Shown piece by piece: positions 34,745 through 47,291 of a stretch of 64,000 nt of DNA. The translations under genes and the position numbers were made by a program. A model generated the notes under the pieces. The model searched no databases. It was not told the origin of the DNA and saw nothing but the letters and a program-made list of their open reading frames with translations. Origin of the DNA: Axinella damicornis (Eukaryota; Porifera; Demospongiae; Axinellida; Axinellidae); assembly GCA_963931865.1 (NCBI GenBank), contig OZ007516.1, positions 12,078,613-12,142,612 of the forward strand. The letters are read 5' to 3'. Positions within the stretch are counted from its first letter, which is position 1. Every line of letters begins with the position of its first letter.

Positions 34745-36734
34745 TTAGTTCTTTTCTCCAGTCTCTTTTTCAGCATTTGTCTCTTCTCCAGTCTCTTCTT
34801 CAGCATTTGTCGCAGACAGCACAGAAACAGCTCGGAGTTTGCCGTGGAGAAACTGTGTGGGGTTGTTCTCCACGGCAACTGCACTTCTGTTCGCTTGAAG
34901 AGAAGCAATCAGTGCTGACCCTGTATACCAAAAATGCAAATTGTAACATCACAACATCTGCATCTGGCATGATTTCACAACCATTAATATCTCTTGCAAT
35001 ACCCATGCATGCATGAGTTCAGGAATATTTACATAGTTCCAAGATTGTGATTTTGGAGACTGAGTGACAGACAATTGTGTGCAAGGGACTGCATGGATTT
35101 CTCAACATGCAAGCAACTTAATTTCACATCACTCTTAGAGATTAAAAAAAAATTCCAAGACATTTAGTTCTGAAATTTCAGAAACTGCATGGATTTCTCG
35201 ACATGCAAGCAACTTAATTTCACATTACTCTTAGAGATTAAAAAAAAATTCCAAGACATTTAGTTCTGAAATTTCAGAAAGTTCCTGCAGTTTCAAAAAT
35301 TTTCATAGGCATAGATATCTGAAATTTCAGACATTGAGTTCTGAAATTTCCGAACCCGTCTATTTCATAGACATTGAGTTCTGAAAATTAAACTTGAGCT
35401 TCATAACCAGGAGTCTCTATTTGCTGTAAAGTTCCTTTGATGTGGTCAGTGGAATGCTTTTGAATAATTATGTGCTGATATCATCAGGTTGCATCAGAGG
35501 AACAAAATGGACATACCTGTACCACTCAGTCCATCAAGCACCCAATCATTCCTGGCAGTGAATAGTTCTACCAGCTGGGTGAAGAATGCCACTGGCTTCT
35601 GGGCCGGATTGACTGGCTGGTTGTCTTCGGCGAGGTATGGTGGATCGTTCTCATACTTGAAGCAATTCTCAGCAAACTGAGAGAGAGGAGGGGGGCTGCC
35701 GCATTGCACTACTATAACAGCATGAGTGGTCTCTTGCAGCTGCTTGCAGACGCCAGAGTTGGTTCTACCTGCAGAAATTTGACGCACAAGTTTCATAAAA
35801 TTAATGTGTGCTCGAGTAATAATTGATCATTTAATTATATTTGACACTATATGAGGGACGTGCTCTAGCAAAACTCGTCTAGTGCTCTAGCAATATACAC
35901 AGTCGAATCGCCAGCATGCGATCATGTGCAATTTTATTTGCATCACGTTCATGACCGGAAGTATGAAAATGGCGGAATGCTCGTGGGGACATCATCCTCA
36001 CTGAGCCTCACTTCGAGGTTGTCAGAGCCTTGCGTAAGGCGGATATCGAAGCTTTACCGGAGCTGATGGGACTTCTCATGGATCAGTAAAGGTATGTATT
36101 GCTTTATAGCAAAGAATAACTAGCCACAGTAACAAAAGGGGGGTAGAATTTGCCTGGTCACAGTGGGAGTTAGACAAATACTGGGTATACGGAAAGGAAC
36201 TAAGAAACGAACAGCGCTTTGGCATGGTACACAAGAGTTATGCATATCAGGCAGTAGCTAATGAATGGGAGAGTTGCTGGAGATAAAATGAAGACTGTAG
36301 CTGAAGGAAGCTGTAAATGGCCCCATGCCCAAAGACTGACTGGTTCAGTTGCACTGTCTCGGAATGTGCTCAACTGGCTGTCCAATGTGATTACCCTAGA
36401 TCTGCTACCACTGCAGTAAGGCTGCCCTCTAGCCTGCTCTCTGCCTCATGGTGAAGATGGTCTGAAACGTTTAGCAACATACGGGGAGAGGAATTTAGCG
36501 GTAGAATACCTCATATGCTTGTGGTAGGAACTTGTGAGTTTGCCAGAAGTTTGATGCCTGGATCATGAGTAGACTTGTGAGCGTTTCTGTTCGGTGACCA
36601 GACACCTTACCCAGACTTGCTAGGCCAGCATCTTTGTATGGTTTCATATCGACGTGACAGGTATATAACGCCGCCCCCCCTGTGTGTGTACCATCTGTCT
36701 ACCTGATGTCATCGCACATGACCAGATCTCCCAG

Positions 36735-36779
<45 letters not shown>

Positions 36780-39700
36780 CTGTATTTCATACTGGGAGTG
36801 ATCAAATAGTGGCGGCGGTGGGGCTATACTTGGTGTATTCGATTGAATAGGAGTGTAAGAGACTGACAACTTCTGTGCATTGATACATCCTTATCTGCTG
36901 ATTGTTTTCTCATGCAGTTTATCAGCGATGGAAGCGCAGGAAACGTGTAGCTGGAGTTGTATGCACAAATCAAGTGGAAAGGTCAGTCTGCAGTGTACCC
37001 AGGGTACTCTGCTCAATGGCATTGAGTTTGAAATCTGCCAGTGACAGGTTCTGGCTAATCAGTATAGGGTCAACCACATCAAGTGGTTCGGGATTACTGG
37101 TATAATATTATGTCAATCCTGGTTGTACGGGTGAACCCTATACAGGTTTGACACTGAGACCAAGGGATCTACACGATTTAGAAACCTGAGGGCGCTGGGC
37201 TGTAGCGTCCCAAGCGCAGCGAGGGTGCTACTAAGGGCCCGAGGGTTTCTAAATTGCGTAGATCCCATTGGCTCAGTGTCTAGCCAATTTAGAGTACAGT
37301 GAAACCTGCATTAGCGGTCACTTGAATAAGGTGGTCACCTCCAAATGATGCCAATATTAGTGACTGAGACAATGGAGGGGTTGGAGCTCTGATATAATAT
37401 CATAGTCGCGTGTTATTAGGCACGTGCCCATATCTCCACAGGAAGGAAATATGGCCTAATAATGAGATGCACTTAAGGTTAAGAGTACCCGTTGGCTGGA
37501 AGTAAAATCTAAGCGTGTATACAAGCATCTGCACATTATTTCAGCCATTCGTGTGCGAAATGTACTTTATCCGCGCAAACGCAATCCTCTGTCTCCAAAA
37601 AGGTAATTAGCTATGAATCTAGTGACAGAGCTAGTTTTGGGAGACAGAGTAGTCTGTTTCTCGCTGCTAGAGGCGAGTTGTCACCTTACCCTTTGTTGAA
37701 CGCCATTTTCCCGGTGTACTTTGGCCTCTAGCCGGAGATGCTCGTTGAATTACTTGTTCATTTATAGCTCTGTCACTAGATATTCTAGCTGCGTCCTGAA
37801 GCTGAAGGTGCAGTTCTGCACACGAGAATAGTTTGTCACATGTGTTCAGAATTTACAAGTATGTGGGAGGGGCCAAAGTGTCCTGGTAGCCACACCTCTG
37901 CAGGAAGTTCGTCTTTCAAGCATTAGAGTAGAACCAATTCCACAAATCAGATTACTCACAAATCGGATAGAAACCTCATTTTCATTAGAAAACCTCCTAC
38001 AGGGTTTTCTATTGAGCCCCCAGGATACACAATTATTGTTTACTGCCAACTTGAAACCCATGGCAACTACATATTGGCCTAGCATGCAGCTGCTTAGAAT
38101 TATAGGCAGTGCACATGTGTCTGCATACTTCTCACTCAGGCTGTGTTCGTTTCTGTTGGACGGCTACATCAGTACACGAGAGCTCGAAGGAGGAGCTAAG
38201 CGGTAAATGATGGCACTGGTGGGGTGGAGCCAAGTTGAGGGGCAGAGCCATATGACTGCTCGTGCACGTAAGTCACTCGTATGTCATCTGCCTTGTACTC
38301 GTAGCCAGTCTGTTACTTCGGACCTCCATTCGTAGGTTGAAAACTGGAGCGCTAGTGTAGTTACCGTTGCTGTTCTTTAGACTCTGAGAGCAAGGGATCT
38401 AGAAACCTGAGGGCCCTGGGCTGTAGCGTCCCAAGCGCTGCGAGGGCTAGCCTCGTTCCCAGGCCCGAGACGGGAATTGAGTAGACTTCGATTGTTGAAC
38501 CGTCCTGGAAACCAGGCCCTTTTCTCCTCGCCGTCTCGGGCCTGGGAACGAGGCTAAGCGAAGGGCACACAGCGCTAGTATCTGCCTTGTACTTGTTTCC
38601 AGTCTGTTATTTTGTTGAAAAGGACCTTCGACTCATAGGTTCTTTTGTTGACAACGGAAGCACTAGCGTAGTTACCGTTGCTATACTCTAAATTGGTTAG
38701 ACACTGAGACCAATGGGATCTACGTGATTTAGAAACCCTCGGGGCCCTTAGTAGCACCCTTGCTGCACTCGGGACTCTATAGCCCAGGGCCCTCGGGTTT
38801 CTAGATCCCTTATCTTCACAACTTTGTATGCTGCACTTCCCTGTATTCTGTCTAGAACACTGCTTCCACCATGGTGTGCATTTCTGTGTAGCTGTAGAGT
38901 ATGCATAGCCTATACAAGTGGACTTATCAACGTTTGTGTTCTCTACCTCACATACGAACTGGTACTGCAGGACATCAACCCCCTTGGCATGAGTGAACTT
39001 GCTGGATTGACAATGGCACAGCCCGCAAGGACCCTCGTGGCATTCCTGGAGCTAGCCATACTGTGGAATCAACACTAGCATGCTAATAGAAGTCCTTCAG
39101 CATTAGAAGTTTTACTGTGACTTTTTGTCCTGTCTAGTTAGCTACCACTACGAGCACTGAAATTGCATGCAATTCAGTCCCTCATATCTCCCAAGCACAG
39201 AGTGGGACACAGGAATACATTATTTTTCTTGAAAGTGTACTATCAACACCATTAAAATTTACCGTTCCTTTGCCTGAATCTCCAGGAAGCTGGAAATGGC
39301 CCCAGGTCATGTTCAGCTTACCCAAAACCCCCCTCTCCTGGCTATCTTAGCTGTAACTTTGGCGTACAAGCTGTTAGGCATCTCCAACTTGCACTGATAT
39401 GTAGTGCCGCCGCTCCTGCACGCGTGAGCACTCCGTGGGGGACCTGAAGTTGCTTCCTGTTGAAGCGCGGTGAGGTTTTGTAACCAAGGCAGCTCATGTC
39501 AAAGGTCAAGTTGAGCAACGCGCTCCGTACACGCAAATAATTCAGTATGCACGGGTATGTACTTCTTGTATATACGCTGGCGATTCGACTGTACATGGTA
39601 TAAGAGGTTTCTTACGTACCTACACTAGCAGCACAACTGGTATTATAAAATCTCATACCTTGTGCTTTGTCAGAGAAGCTGCATACAGCCAGCTGCACAG

Positions 39701-42700
39701 CATCTCCATGACGTTGTACAGCTTCGGCAATTGAACTGAGCAGTACCAGGGGAGCCACAAACACCACATTAAAGTTCTGGCAGCTGACAGTGTAGTTGAC
39801 AGCGCGAACCAGGAGGAGTAGCTGCTTTGAATCTTCTGCAGCCCACGCCTATGAAACAAACAATCATGCCGTATAATGGCCAAGTAGAAATCATACATTT
39901 GTACAAGGATAGGATATTTGAACACATTAAAAAAAAAGTGCATATTCACCTGTTGCTGGACTCCCTTGCCATTTGGAAGGTCAAACATTGCCAGGGAGAA
40001 TCCTGGGAAACTTTGGATACCGAAGGAACGTAAAACAGTTGCCAACTTCTCAGAAGTCACCTCTTTGATGTCATGTTTCCAAAATATTCCCACACAGTCC
40101 TGTCTCCTCGTGATGCAGAATGAATCGTCGCTCTCATTCAGACAAGACTCAGCAGCATTGAAATCACTCTGGCCATGGGCCACGGCTCGCTGGCAGAACC
40201 GCATGAACTGTTCCGGTAGGCCAGAGCCCGAAAAGTTCAGTTTCTTGAAGGGTTCTAGTTGGGCTGCCGTGGCATACTTGGGAAATTTCTGCGTAGCGGC
40301 TTCCCAACTAATGGAATTAGTTCCCTTCAAAAATGCTACCTGCACCTTATGCAGCTGCTTGATTGACTTGCATTCACTGGAGAGCTCTCTTATCGAAATC
40401 TTGCACTCCTTGAGCTCGCAGAGCAGTCGGCTCACGACTGAGGCCTCGATGCCCCGGAGGCACTTAAAGTTGCTGGCCTTCAAATCAGGTGGCTTCGCAG
40501 CTGTCCCTTTCTTTGTATGCGAGAGTACCTGCCCCTTGAGTTTTGCTTTCGTGTGTAGACAGTAAATCTGCTTTAATGTGCTAAACGAGTTAGCTGGAAG
40601 AGCAGCCAGGTAGAATATCATGCTGTCATCCAATTGCTCTACCTGCACAATACAGGACATAATATGCATACAGCAAATCAAAGTATCTATATATTATAAT
40701 TATACTGATGTTTATGGTTTAATGTGTTTGAGTAAGTAAACGGCATGACTGTGTGAGTGGAGGAATGAGGCTACGACAGTGTAGCTATCCTTAAGTTGAA
40801 TAATTTTTGTATTACTGTTTAGGAGTCACCTGTCTGTCTATCTCTTGTGTACCATGGACCCACAGTTTATTCTAAACATGAGTTTGGTTACCACTTGTAG
40901 CTAGTACTTTTGTCGACATGTCTATCAGAATTTATTATTTACACTAACACATTACATTTTGTGTACTGGTACCAGCTTCTAGAATCATTTTACAGCTGCA
41001 CTGCCAAAATTGAGATGTTATCAAAAAATATGCCTGGGGTGTTAAAGTGGCGTCCATGGTAACCATGATAAAACAAAGGTTGCCATGGCATATATTACAA
41101 TACCTGCACATTTTGGCTGAGCACAAACACACAGACATCTTACACAACTACTTACAGTTTGAGCCAAAGTCGCTGCACAAGCTTTTTTCCAACCAGGTGG
41201 GGGCCTATCATGAGTCTCAGACTCAGGAAGGAGATTATGGCACAGATTGATCTAGTCAGATGAAAACACAGACGTAGAGCATGTTTATGACATTGAAAAT
41301 CCAGTTTATATTTTGGTATAGATAGTGACCTGAGATCACAGGTCTACATGCATGTATCCTGCTGCATGAATGTATCACAGCTATACATGCATGTATCACT
41401 ACACTGCAGATACGAGGCATCCATATAATACAAGCAATGAGCATAATATTATATTATAATTATAGGTACCTTATCCCATGTTGATGTTTCCAAGTAAAAC
41501 GCAGTCGCTCGATTATGCTTCGATGCAAGTCTCAGGGCAAGCTGCCTTTCCATTCTTGTATATACAGAACACAATCGATGAGTGAAGACCTTCTTCCTCT
41601 TAAGTTCTGGTTTTTCTTTCAATAACTGTTGGTACGCTTCACGGGAGTTGTTGCCACCGATTGTTTCAAATAGGTATCCTTCCTTCAATTTCGGATCGAA
41701 TTTGTCATCTCCTTTCATGCGCACAATGCACAACATTGGCTGCACATCCGTTGTAGGATTCGTTTGAATTTCCTTCTTCAAAGCCTCAATGTGCTGCACA
41801 TTCTTATCTCTGACTAGGAGATCATCGCTGGGCTCCACAAGAGATGAAACTGGAAGCATATAAACACCTGTATGTATATATATAATATAATGAAGTGTCT
41901 CTGTCATGTGCATATGTGTACAATACTACGCTACCATGGAAACCACTGCAGCACCCCAGGGTGCTATTCTGGAACGTGCATTGTCATGCAATGAGCACCC
42001 CAATTTTAGCAATGTAATTGCAAACACAACAGATGGCAAGCAGCACTGCCTATGGCAGATGAAAGGAAGGCAACATCATGCACCTCAGTGCATAATCGCT
42101 CCAACACAAGACACAATTGTGCATAGGCTTCCATGGGATAATTGGCTAGAAGTAATTATTCCTATAGATACCGAGTTCACAAATTATGAAAACTGACTTA
42201 CCAATAAAGTGTTTTTGTATGGTTGCATCCATGGTGCTCTCATCAGCTGAATCAGATATACGAGCAGAATCCAAATCAGCGGTTACCTGCAGCTTGGCAG
42301 CCTTGCTAGCTGGGAGCAAGCTTGGAGGTGTTTCGCTAAGCAATTTCCTTTTTCGTCTGGGTTCGGTATCGCTCAAATGTGACTGTCCAATGCTGCTGCC
42401 AGTTGTGGTCTCGACTGTAGATTTGTCCTGACTGCTTGAATCTGGTGGTCCAGTGAAGTTGCCATTCAGTGGATCAAGGAACGGTTTGACATGCTCTGCC
42501 CACACCCGCATGAATCCATCATTGTTGCCACATCCTTGGAAATGGCCACAAATTTCGTTTTCGTCCCAGCTGAAAGCATTCAGCGACAGCATCCGTGCAT
42601 TTGTGTCATCATGAAATTTGATCTGAAGAGAAATGCATTTGCATGTAGCGTAGTTATGTAGCTACATAGCTGGATACAAAGAAGATACATTAATGTTCGA

Positions 42701-43444
42701 CAGGAATGCCTCATCAGCCAGTGTATAGGCCTTGACAAATTATGCTAGCATAATAGTAATAGGTACGTACTGAAGAGCATAAGAGAATTATGCTGGAATC
42801 ACACAAACCTGTGAAATTTATAGGCTACATTTGCCCAATACTTATCATTGATGCTGTACTAAACTGCTTGCTCTAGCTTACTGTTGCATTGACAATCACA
42901 TAGCTACAAGTTCACAGGCGCTAGTCATGCAGGCCTCTCTTGCGAAGCCACAACCGCGCACACTAAAAATTAATGTTAGCATGTTAGAGTGTTATGTTTC
43001 CGTATCTGCAGTACAATGAACGCTAGTGGATAGTGTGAAGAATAATGTTGAGAATAAAACTTTAATGCATAATAGGCATAAAATTAATGCTGAGAATAGG
43101 GGGATGGAATAATAGGGAGAAAAAAGCATAATTTGTCAAGGCCTACCAGTGTCTACCTGAGATTCCTGCAAGCAATATACCTCACACATGTATGTAAGAT
43201 AAATCGCTGTTCAAAAGTCTAACTCTACTTAATTATGCATCAAGTTAAATGTCAATTTAGTCGATCGTTCTTCAAACATGTAGGCCTAGTAAAGGAAAAC
43301 ATATTCACTTACCCTGATGTGGTACTGCTTTCGGGCGGGTCGTATACCAGCCACTGGACCAAAGTTCAGTTTCACATCGCTCCCCGACTTCACATACAGC
43401 TTGCCAGATCGGCGCACGAAAGACCAAAGTAGTGGCAACGGCAT
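34745..43444 (-). CDS. ParB-like plus N4/N6 DNA-methyltransferase-like protein, 7 exons, 747 aa
   Basis: Exons (transcription order): 43444-43313, 42622-42202, 41849-41470, 40642-39950, 39848-39659, 35768-35517, 34920-34745. All introns are GT-AG and the 2244-nt sum stays in frame to a TAA. Residues 185-311 form a ParB/sulfiredoxin-like domain (IEALKKEIQTNP, FETIGGNNSREAYQQLL). Residues 312-542 are unassigned. The C-terminal part reads as a beta-class amino-methyltransferase: FDLPNGKG (531-538) where motif IV (D/S/N-P-P-Y/F) is expected, VVFVAP about 25 residues on, motif X NPAQKPVAFFTQLVEL (659-674), and motif I VLDGLSGTG (682-690). These would bind SAM and methylate DNA. Motif IV reads D-L-P-N, so activity is doubtful. 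The acidic tail comes from a short internal tandem repeat. Intron 5 (3.9 kb) and intron 6 hold repeats. The gene is divergent from the DUF7869-like gene at 43771. An alternative ending at about 39612 by read-through is less likely. The start is the first ATG in the exon. Confidence 0.8.
35089..35355. repeat. 96-bp tandem repeat and TCTGAAATTTCAGA palindromes in the last intron
   Basis: Two copies of a 96-bp unit start at 35089 and 35185. Each ends in the 14-bp palindrome TCTGAAATTTCAGA (35169-35182 and 35265-35278). A third perfect copy is at 35318-35331 and a one-mismatch copy at 35340-35353. The same palindrome is clustered in the last intron of the neighbouring divergent gene. Confidence 0.85.
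36736..36778. repeat. Poly-C run (43 nt)
   Basis: An uninterrupted run of C in intron 5 of the methyltransferase-like gene. Its length in the assembly may be unreliable. Confidence 0.95.
37150..37280. mobile_element. Palindromic MITE, GACACTGAGACC family
   Basis: GACACTGAGACCAAGGGATC...GATTTAGAAACC on the left is mirrored on the right (GGTTTCTAAATT...GATCCCATTGGCTCAGTGTC). The centre includes GCTGTAGCGTCCCAAGCGC. A related copy is at 38700-38812 and a half-copy at 38385-38447. It sits in intron 5. Confidence 0.8.
38267..38815. repeat. Tandem duplication with GACACTGAG MITE copies
   Basis: ATCTGCCTTGTACT...CAGTCTGTTA...GTAGTTACCGTTGCT occurs at about 38287-38372 and again at about 38580-38682, each followed by a member of the GACACTGAG/GGGATCTAGAAACC repeat. 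A TAGCC MITE (38448-38556) interrupts the first. Confidence 0.7.
38448..38556. mobile_element. TAGCC-family MITE (109 bp)
   Basis: TAGCCTCGTTCCCAGGCCCG to CGGGCCTGGGAACGAGGCTA, with GAGACGG and CCGTCTC extending the arms. The flanks GCGAGGGC and GCGAAGGGC differ by one base, consistent with an aged duplication. It lies within the GACACTGAG repeat. Confidence 0.85.
41930..42025 (+). repeat. CCATGGAAACC dispersed repeat, intronic copy
   Basis: ACCATGGAAACCACTGCAGC, then ACCCCAGGGTGCTATTCTGG and AACGTGCATTGTCATGC, match the blocks at 20245-20730. It lies in intron 2 of the methyltransferase-like gene. Confidence 0.65.
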
Positions 43445-43770
43445 ACTGGGATACGTCGAGATAGAATCGATTGAACTAGCGCTGTGCTTGTCGCTGTTCC
43501 AATCACAGTTTGGTCTCAGGATGAAATGGCATAATGCTTATATACATGGCCGGCTCGTCTTGGATTCGTATCACAGTATGGTATGGATCCTGGGTGTGAA
43601 AGTTGCTACGCGCCAACCAGTGTTTATAATTATTATTGAAGTGTTCTTTTAGGTTCCTAGCGTACGGCCGTACTGGTTTTGGTGTTCTTTTGCAAGCTTC
43701 TATACTTAGCTATGTAGTCTGCAGCCAGTGTACTGCTGCACTGGTAATGTGCGTTATTTGGTTTCGAGCA
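43445..43770. promoter_or_regulatory. Putative bidirectional promoter of the divergent gene pair
   Basis: The start codons of the two divergent genes are separated by only 326 bp. A CCAAT box (43499-43503) and a TATATA (43539-43544) are present by eye. The close head-to-head spacing implies shared regulation; this is inference. Confidence 0.4.
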
Positions 43771-46700
43771 ATGGCACAGACCGGGAGCGCCTCCCCGATG
43801 GGCTGTGCGTCGCGTAACTCGTCTTCATCCGACTTACCACTCAGTCAGACAACAGGACGTAGCTTCAATACCTGTGAGTGGACAAGTAGTTCCCAGAATG
43901 AGAGTGGGGATGAATGGAAAGTGTGCGACTGGTCGGATAACGAAGCTAGCGAAGCTCAAGTGATGAGCGATGGACGGTGCAGTGAGCCAGACATCGAATG
44001 GGAGGTAACTGCCTGGTCTCCCTCCATTTCTAGTGGATCGCAAACTTCCAACAGCTCTGAGTTTACTACTGCTCCTCTAAGCGTTCCCTCCGTCGTAGTA
44101 ATGGCACCTACTCGGAAACAGATACCTGCTGCCGCTGTTCGGAGGAGTCCGAGAAAGCCCAAAAGGAAGACCCTTATGAATGCTAGCTGCTCCTACGAGG
44201 ATGCATGGCAAGTATTTACTGTGATTGAGATGGATGGTTGTGATGATCGCTGTGCAACTCGTGTTCACGAGTTAACTGAATTTGAGATCATTCAGTCTCA
44301 CGCTGGGTTTTCGTCCAAGACCTCCTACCAACAGCGGCAGTGGTTATTCGACTATTTTGCTAGTCATTGTCCACTCAATGAAGTTGGGACAAAAGATCCA
44401 AACAACATGTCATTCGTTCTCTGTGGGAAGGAGGTGTGTCAACCAGTGTGGTTAGCTGCATTCTCTATCAGTCAAAGCCGCTTCTACGAAGTCCGTAAGG
44501 AATTTCTGAGTGGCCAGTCAGAAGCTGGTGAACGCCGATCCCGGTCGCTTTCAGCAAAATCCCAGCAGGCAATTGCATGGATGGCATCATATTTCGACAG
44601 GGTTGGAGATAAAAGGCCAGATAAAGATGGCATATATCTTCCATCATGTTTAACAGAGCGCTCCATCTACAATTACATGGTCGAAACGCTTTACAGAGGC
44701 AATGAAGAAGAAGCAGTGTGTTTTTCACAATTCAACAAATTGTACAGGAATCATTTTCCCAATGTGACCATTCCAAAGGTAAGTTGATGTTACCGTCTTA
44801 TGATACAAATCATTTCAATCCCTGCATGGAGGTATGCACTGTCCATAGGCCAACTTCACAACACCTTAGAAGTTTTGAACAGTGCTTGCAGGAATTTACA
44901 ATTCACCGCAATAATAATATAGGACCATTAAACCCCTATTAACCTTGACATTAAATTTGATTCATATATACAGGAGTGCAGATTTACAAAGTGTAATTTC
45001 TGCACCTTGATCAAAAATGAGATGTACAAGGGTACTGCAACCAGGGAAGAAAAAAGAAGACTGAGAGAATTGCTGCAAGAGCACCTGAAACTCCAAGAGT
45101 AAGACACCGTTTTGTGGATTCATGCCAGTTCATGGAGAATAGCATGATATTGTATATACCCTTAGCACTGCACTAGGTTCCCAGGGTGGCTTCATGTAGG
45201 GGCACTAGCTACTTTACACCAATAGTTCTTCCTGCATGCATGACATAATATCATTCTGAATCTGGTCTTTTGTTTCTACAAACAGGCAAGAAAGAAAGCG
45301 CTATTACTCAAATCGTCTAGCTGGAATCGAGAATCCCACTGAGTTCACTTCAATAATAGTAGATGGAATGGATCAAAATAAAACCAATCTTCCTCACCTA
45401 CTTCGCCAGCCAAAATCATGCCAAAACCTATGGTGTTTGCGTACACATCTCACTGGATGCCTTGTCCATGGAGTTGGGAACTTCGGTTATTTCGATTTTC
45501 TGCAATGGCCACATGACACGAATCTTACCTTGACATGCCTCTTGTTGACCCTCATTGAGTTATGCCAAAAGAAACCACTTGCTCGCCGATTGCTACTACA
45601 AATGGACAATTGCGTCAGAGAAAATAAGAACAAGTACATCATGGGGTTTTGTGCATATCTTGTCGAAAAGAAGATCTTTTTTGAGGTAAATTGAAGCTTA
45701 AGTTAGAGTTAGATGATAGAGTATTGATGAATATGCGTAACCTGAATCTAACAGAAGTAATTTGCCACAGTTAACACTACATGGAGTTGAGTTACAACCA
45801 CAATTCGGTCTCTAACACTGTTACACAATGTACAAAGGGGAATAGGAAAGGGGAATCAATCATTATGTTTCCGCTTTTATCTTCATACAGATTGAACTTG
45901 GCTTTTTGATGGTCGGCCATACACATGAAGACATCGATCAGAGCTTTAGCTGCTTATCCAGGCAACTACACAAGAATTCTGCTCTGTCCATGCCAGGTAT
46001 ATTATGTGTTATATACATGCATAAACAGTATGTATGTTGATTATAGGGATTGGACAGGACTGAGGATGGGTGAACCTGTTTTCTTTGAGCGGTGAAGAAT
46101 GGGATGTAGCTATAATTATGACAACAGGGATTGATCCTGATATTATTCTAGAATGTTCATTTCTTAGCTATTACAGTATAGCAACAAGTTTACAGTTTGT
46201 AGTTGAGTAGCTGTTCAAGTTGTAATTACTAATGGATTGGTAATGGTATTTCCCTATAGCTTTGTTGAGATGTGGACTATGGCAGGCCATCACTAAAATC
46301 CTTTTTAGAGAATTGCTTTCGGCTTTTCTTGTGCAATTGAATGTCATGATGTCGTACCAATATTGAACTTGTTTTGCAGAGATGCATGATCAATTTCGCA
46401 AGTCGAACCAGACCGTCCGGGACGTGACCACTCTCCAACATGTGTTCGACATTAGGAACTGGATTGGTCCTTGTCTCGACGAAATACACCGTCATACCAT
46501 ACCACACGTCTTTTTGTTCAAGAGAAATGCGGAAGGGAGGGCAGAGATGTTCTATAAGCAGTGGTCACACAAACCTTGGGAGCCATCTGGAAGTGGTTTG
46601 AAGCTGTTGAAGGTGAATAATGCATTGTCATGCCTAAATTGATGTAAGTTGTAGTCAAGGGTATAATTATAACTATCATTATCAATTTCTTTTCCCAGAA

Positions 46701-47257
46701 TTTGCCTGAAGGTTCGCCTGCTCTTGTTGAGCCCAAGCTTGACAAGGTGGACATCTCTCGCCTCAGCGCAGATTCAAAGAAGTATGAGGCAGCGGGTGTT
46801 TTTGATGAGGCAGCTGCACTGTGGTGGACCACGTTTACAGAATCGTTCAATGAATCCTATGGATGTCTTCCAGAAGATCCTCCAAATTGGCTTCTGGATC
46901 TACTTGTACCGGCAGAGGCAACTGCTCCAGAGAGGGTACATATCCCTCCACTCATTGCCCAACTACACCAAGCAGAGAATGCAGCACAGCCCAAGGTATA
47001 ATTACTATAGCAATCCACAGCCAATGAACTAAATTGTCTTTTCTAAACTTGGGGGAGCGTATATATAGCTAGTCCTTCTGTGTAAGCAATCCCGGGATGA
47101 TTTCTCTCAAGAGATAAAAATTGATTCAGTCGTTACTGCATGGGCATAGTGACATGTGGTATTATAGCTACAGTTGGCTGGATTTATATAGTTCATAAAC
47201 TTTACACAACCCCAAAAGTTCAACAGCAAATGTATTGGAATAACAAACAACAACAGC

Positions 47258-47291
<34 letters not shown>

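Noticed and set aside
35570..35650. DPPY at residues 647-650 as the catalytic motif IV
   Set aside because: In beta-class enzymes motif IV precedes the target-recognition region and lies well before motif X; this DPPY is only about ten residues before motif X.
38824..39078. Plus-strand terminal exon DINPLGMSELAGLTMAQPAR after a CTGCAG acceptor
   Set aside because: No partner exons or family recognised, and it lies inside an intron of the minus-strand gene.
39612..39848. Read-through end of the methyltransferase-like gene at a TAA near 39612
   Set aside because: Splicing from 39659 to 35768 keeps phase and continues into clear methyltransferase motifs X and I, which the read-through lacks.
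39918..40565. 215-codon plus-strand open frame
   Set aside because: It is the antisense shadow of exon 4 of the methyltransferase-like gene.
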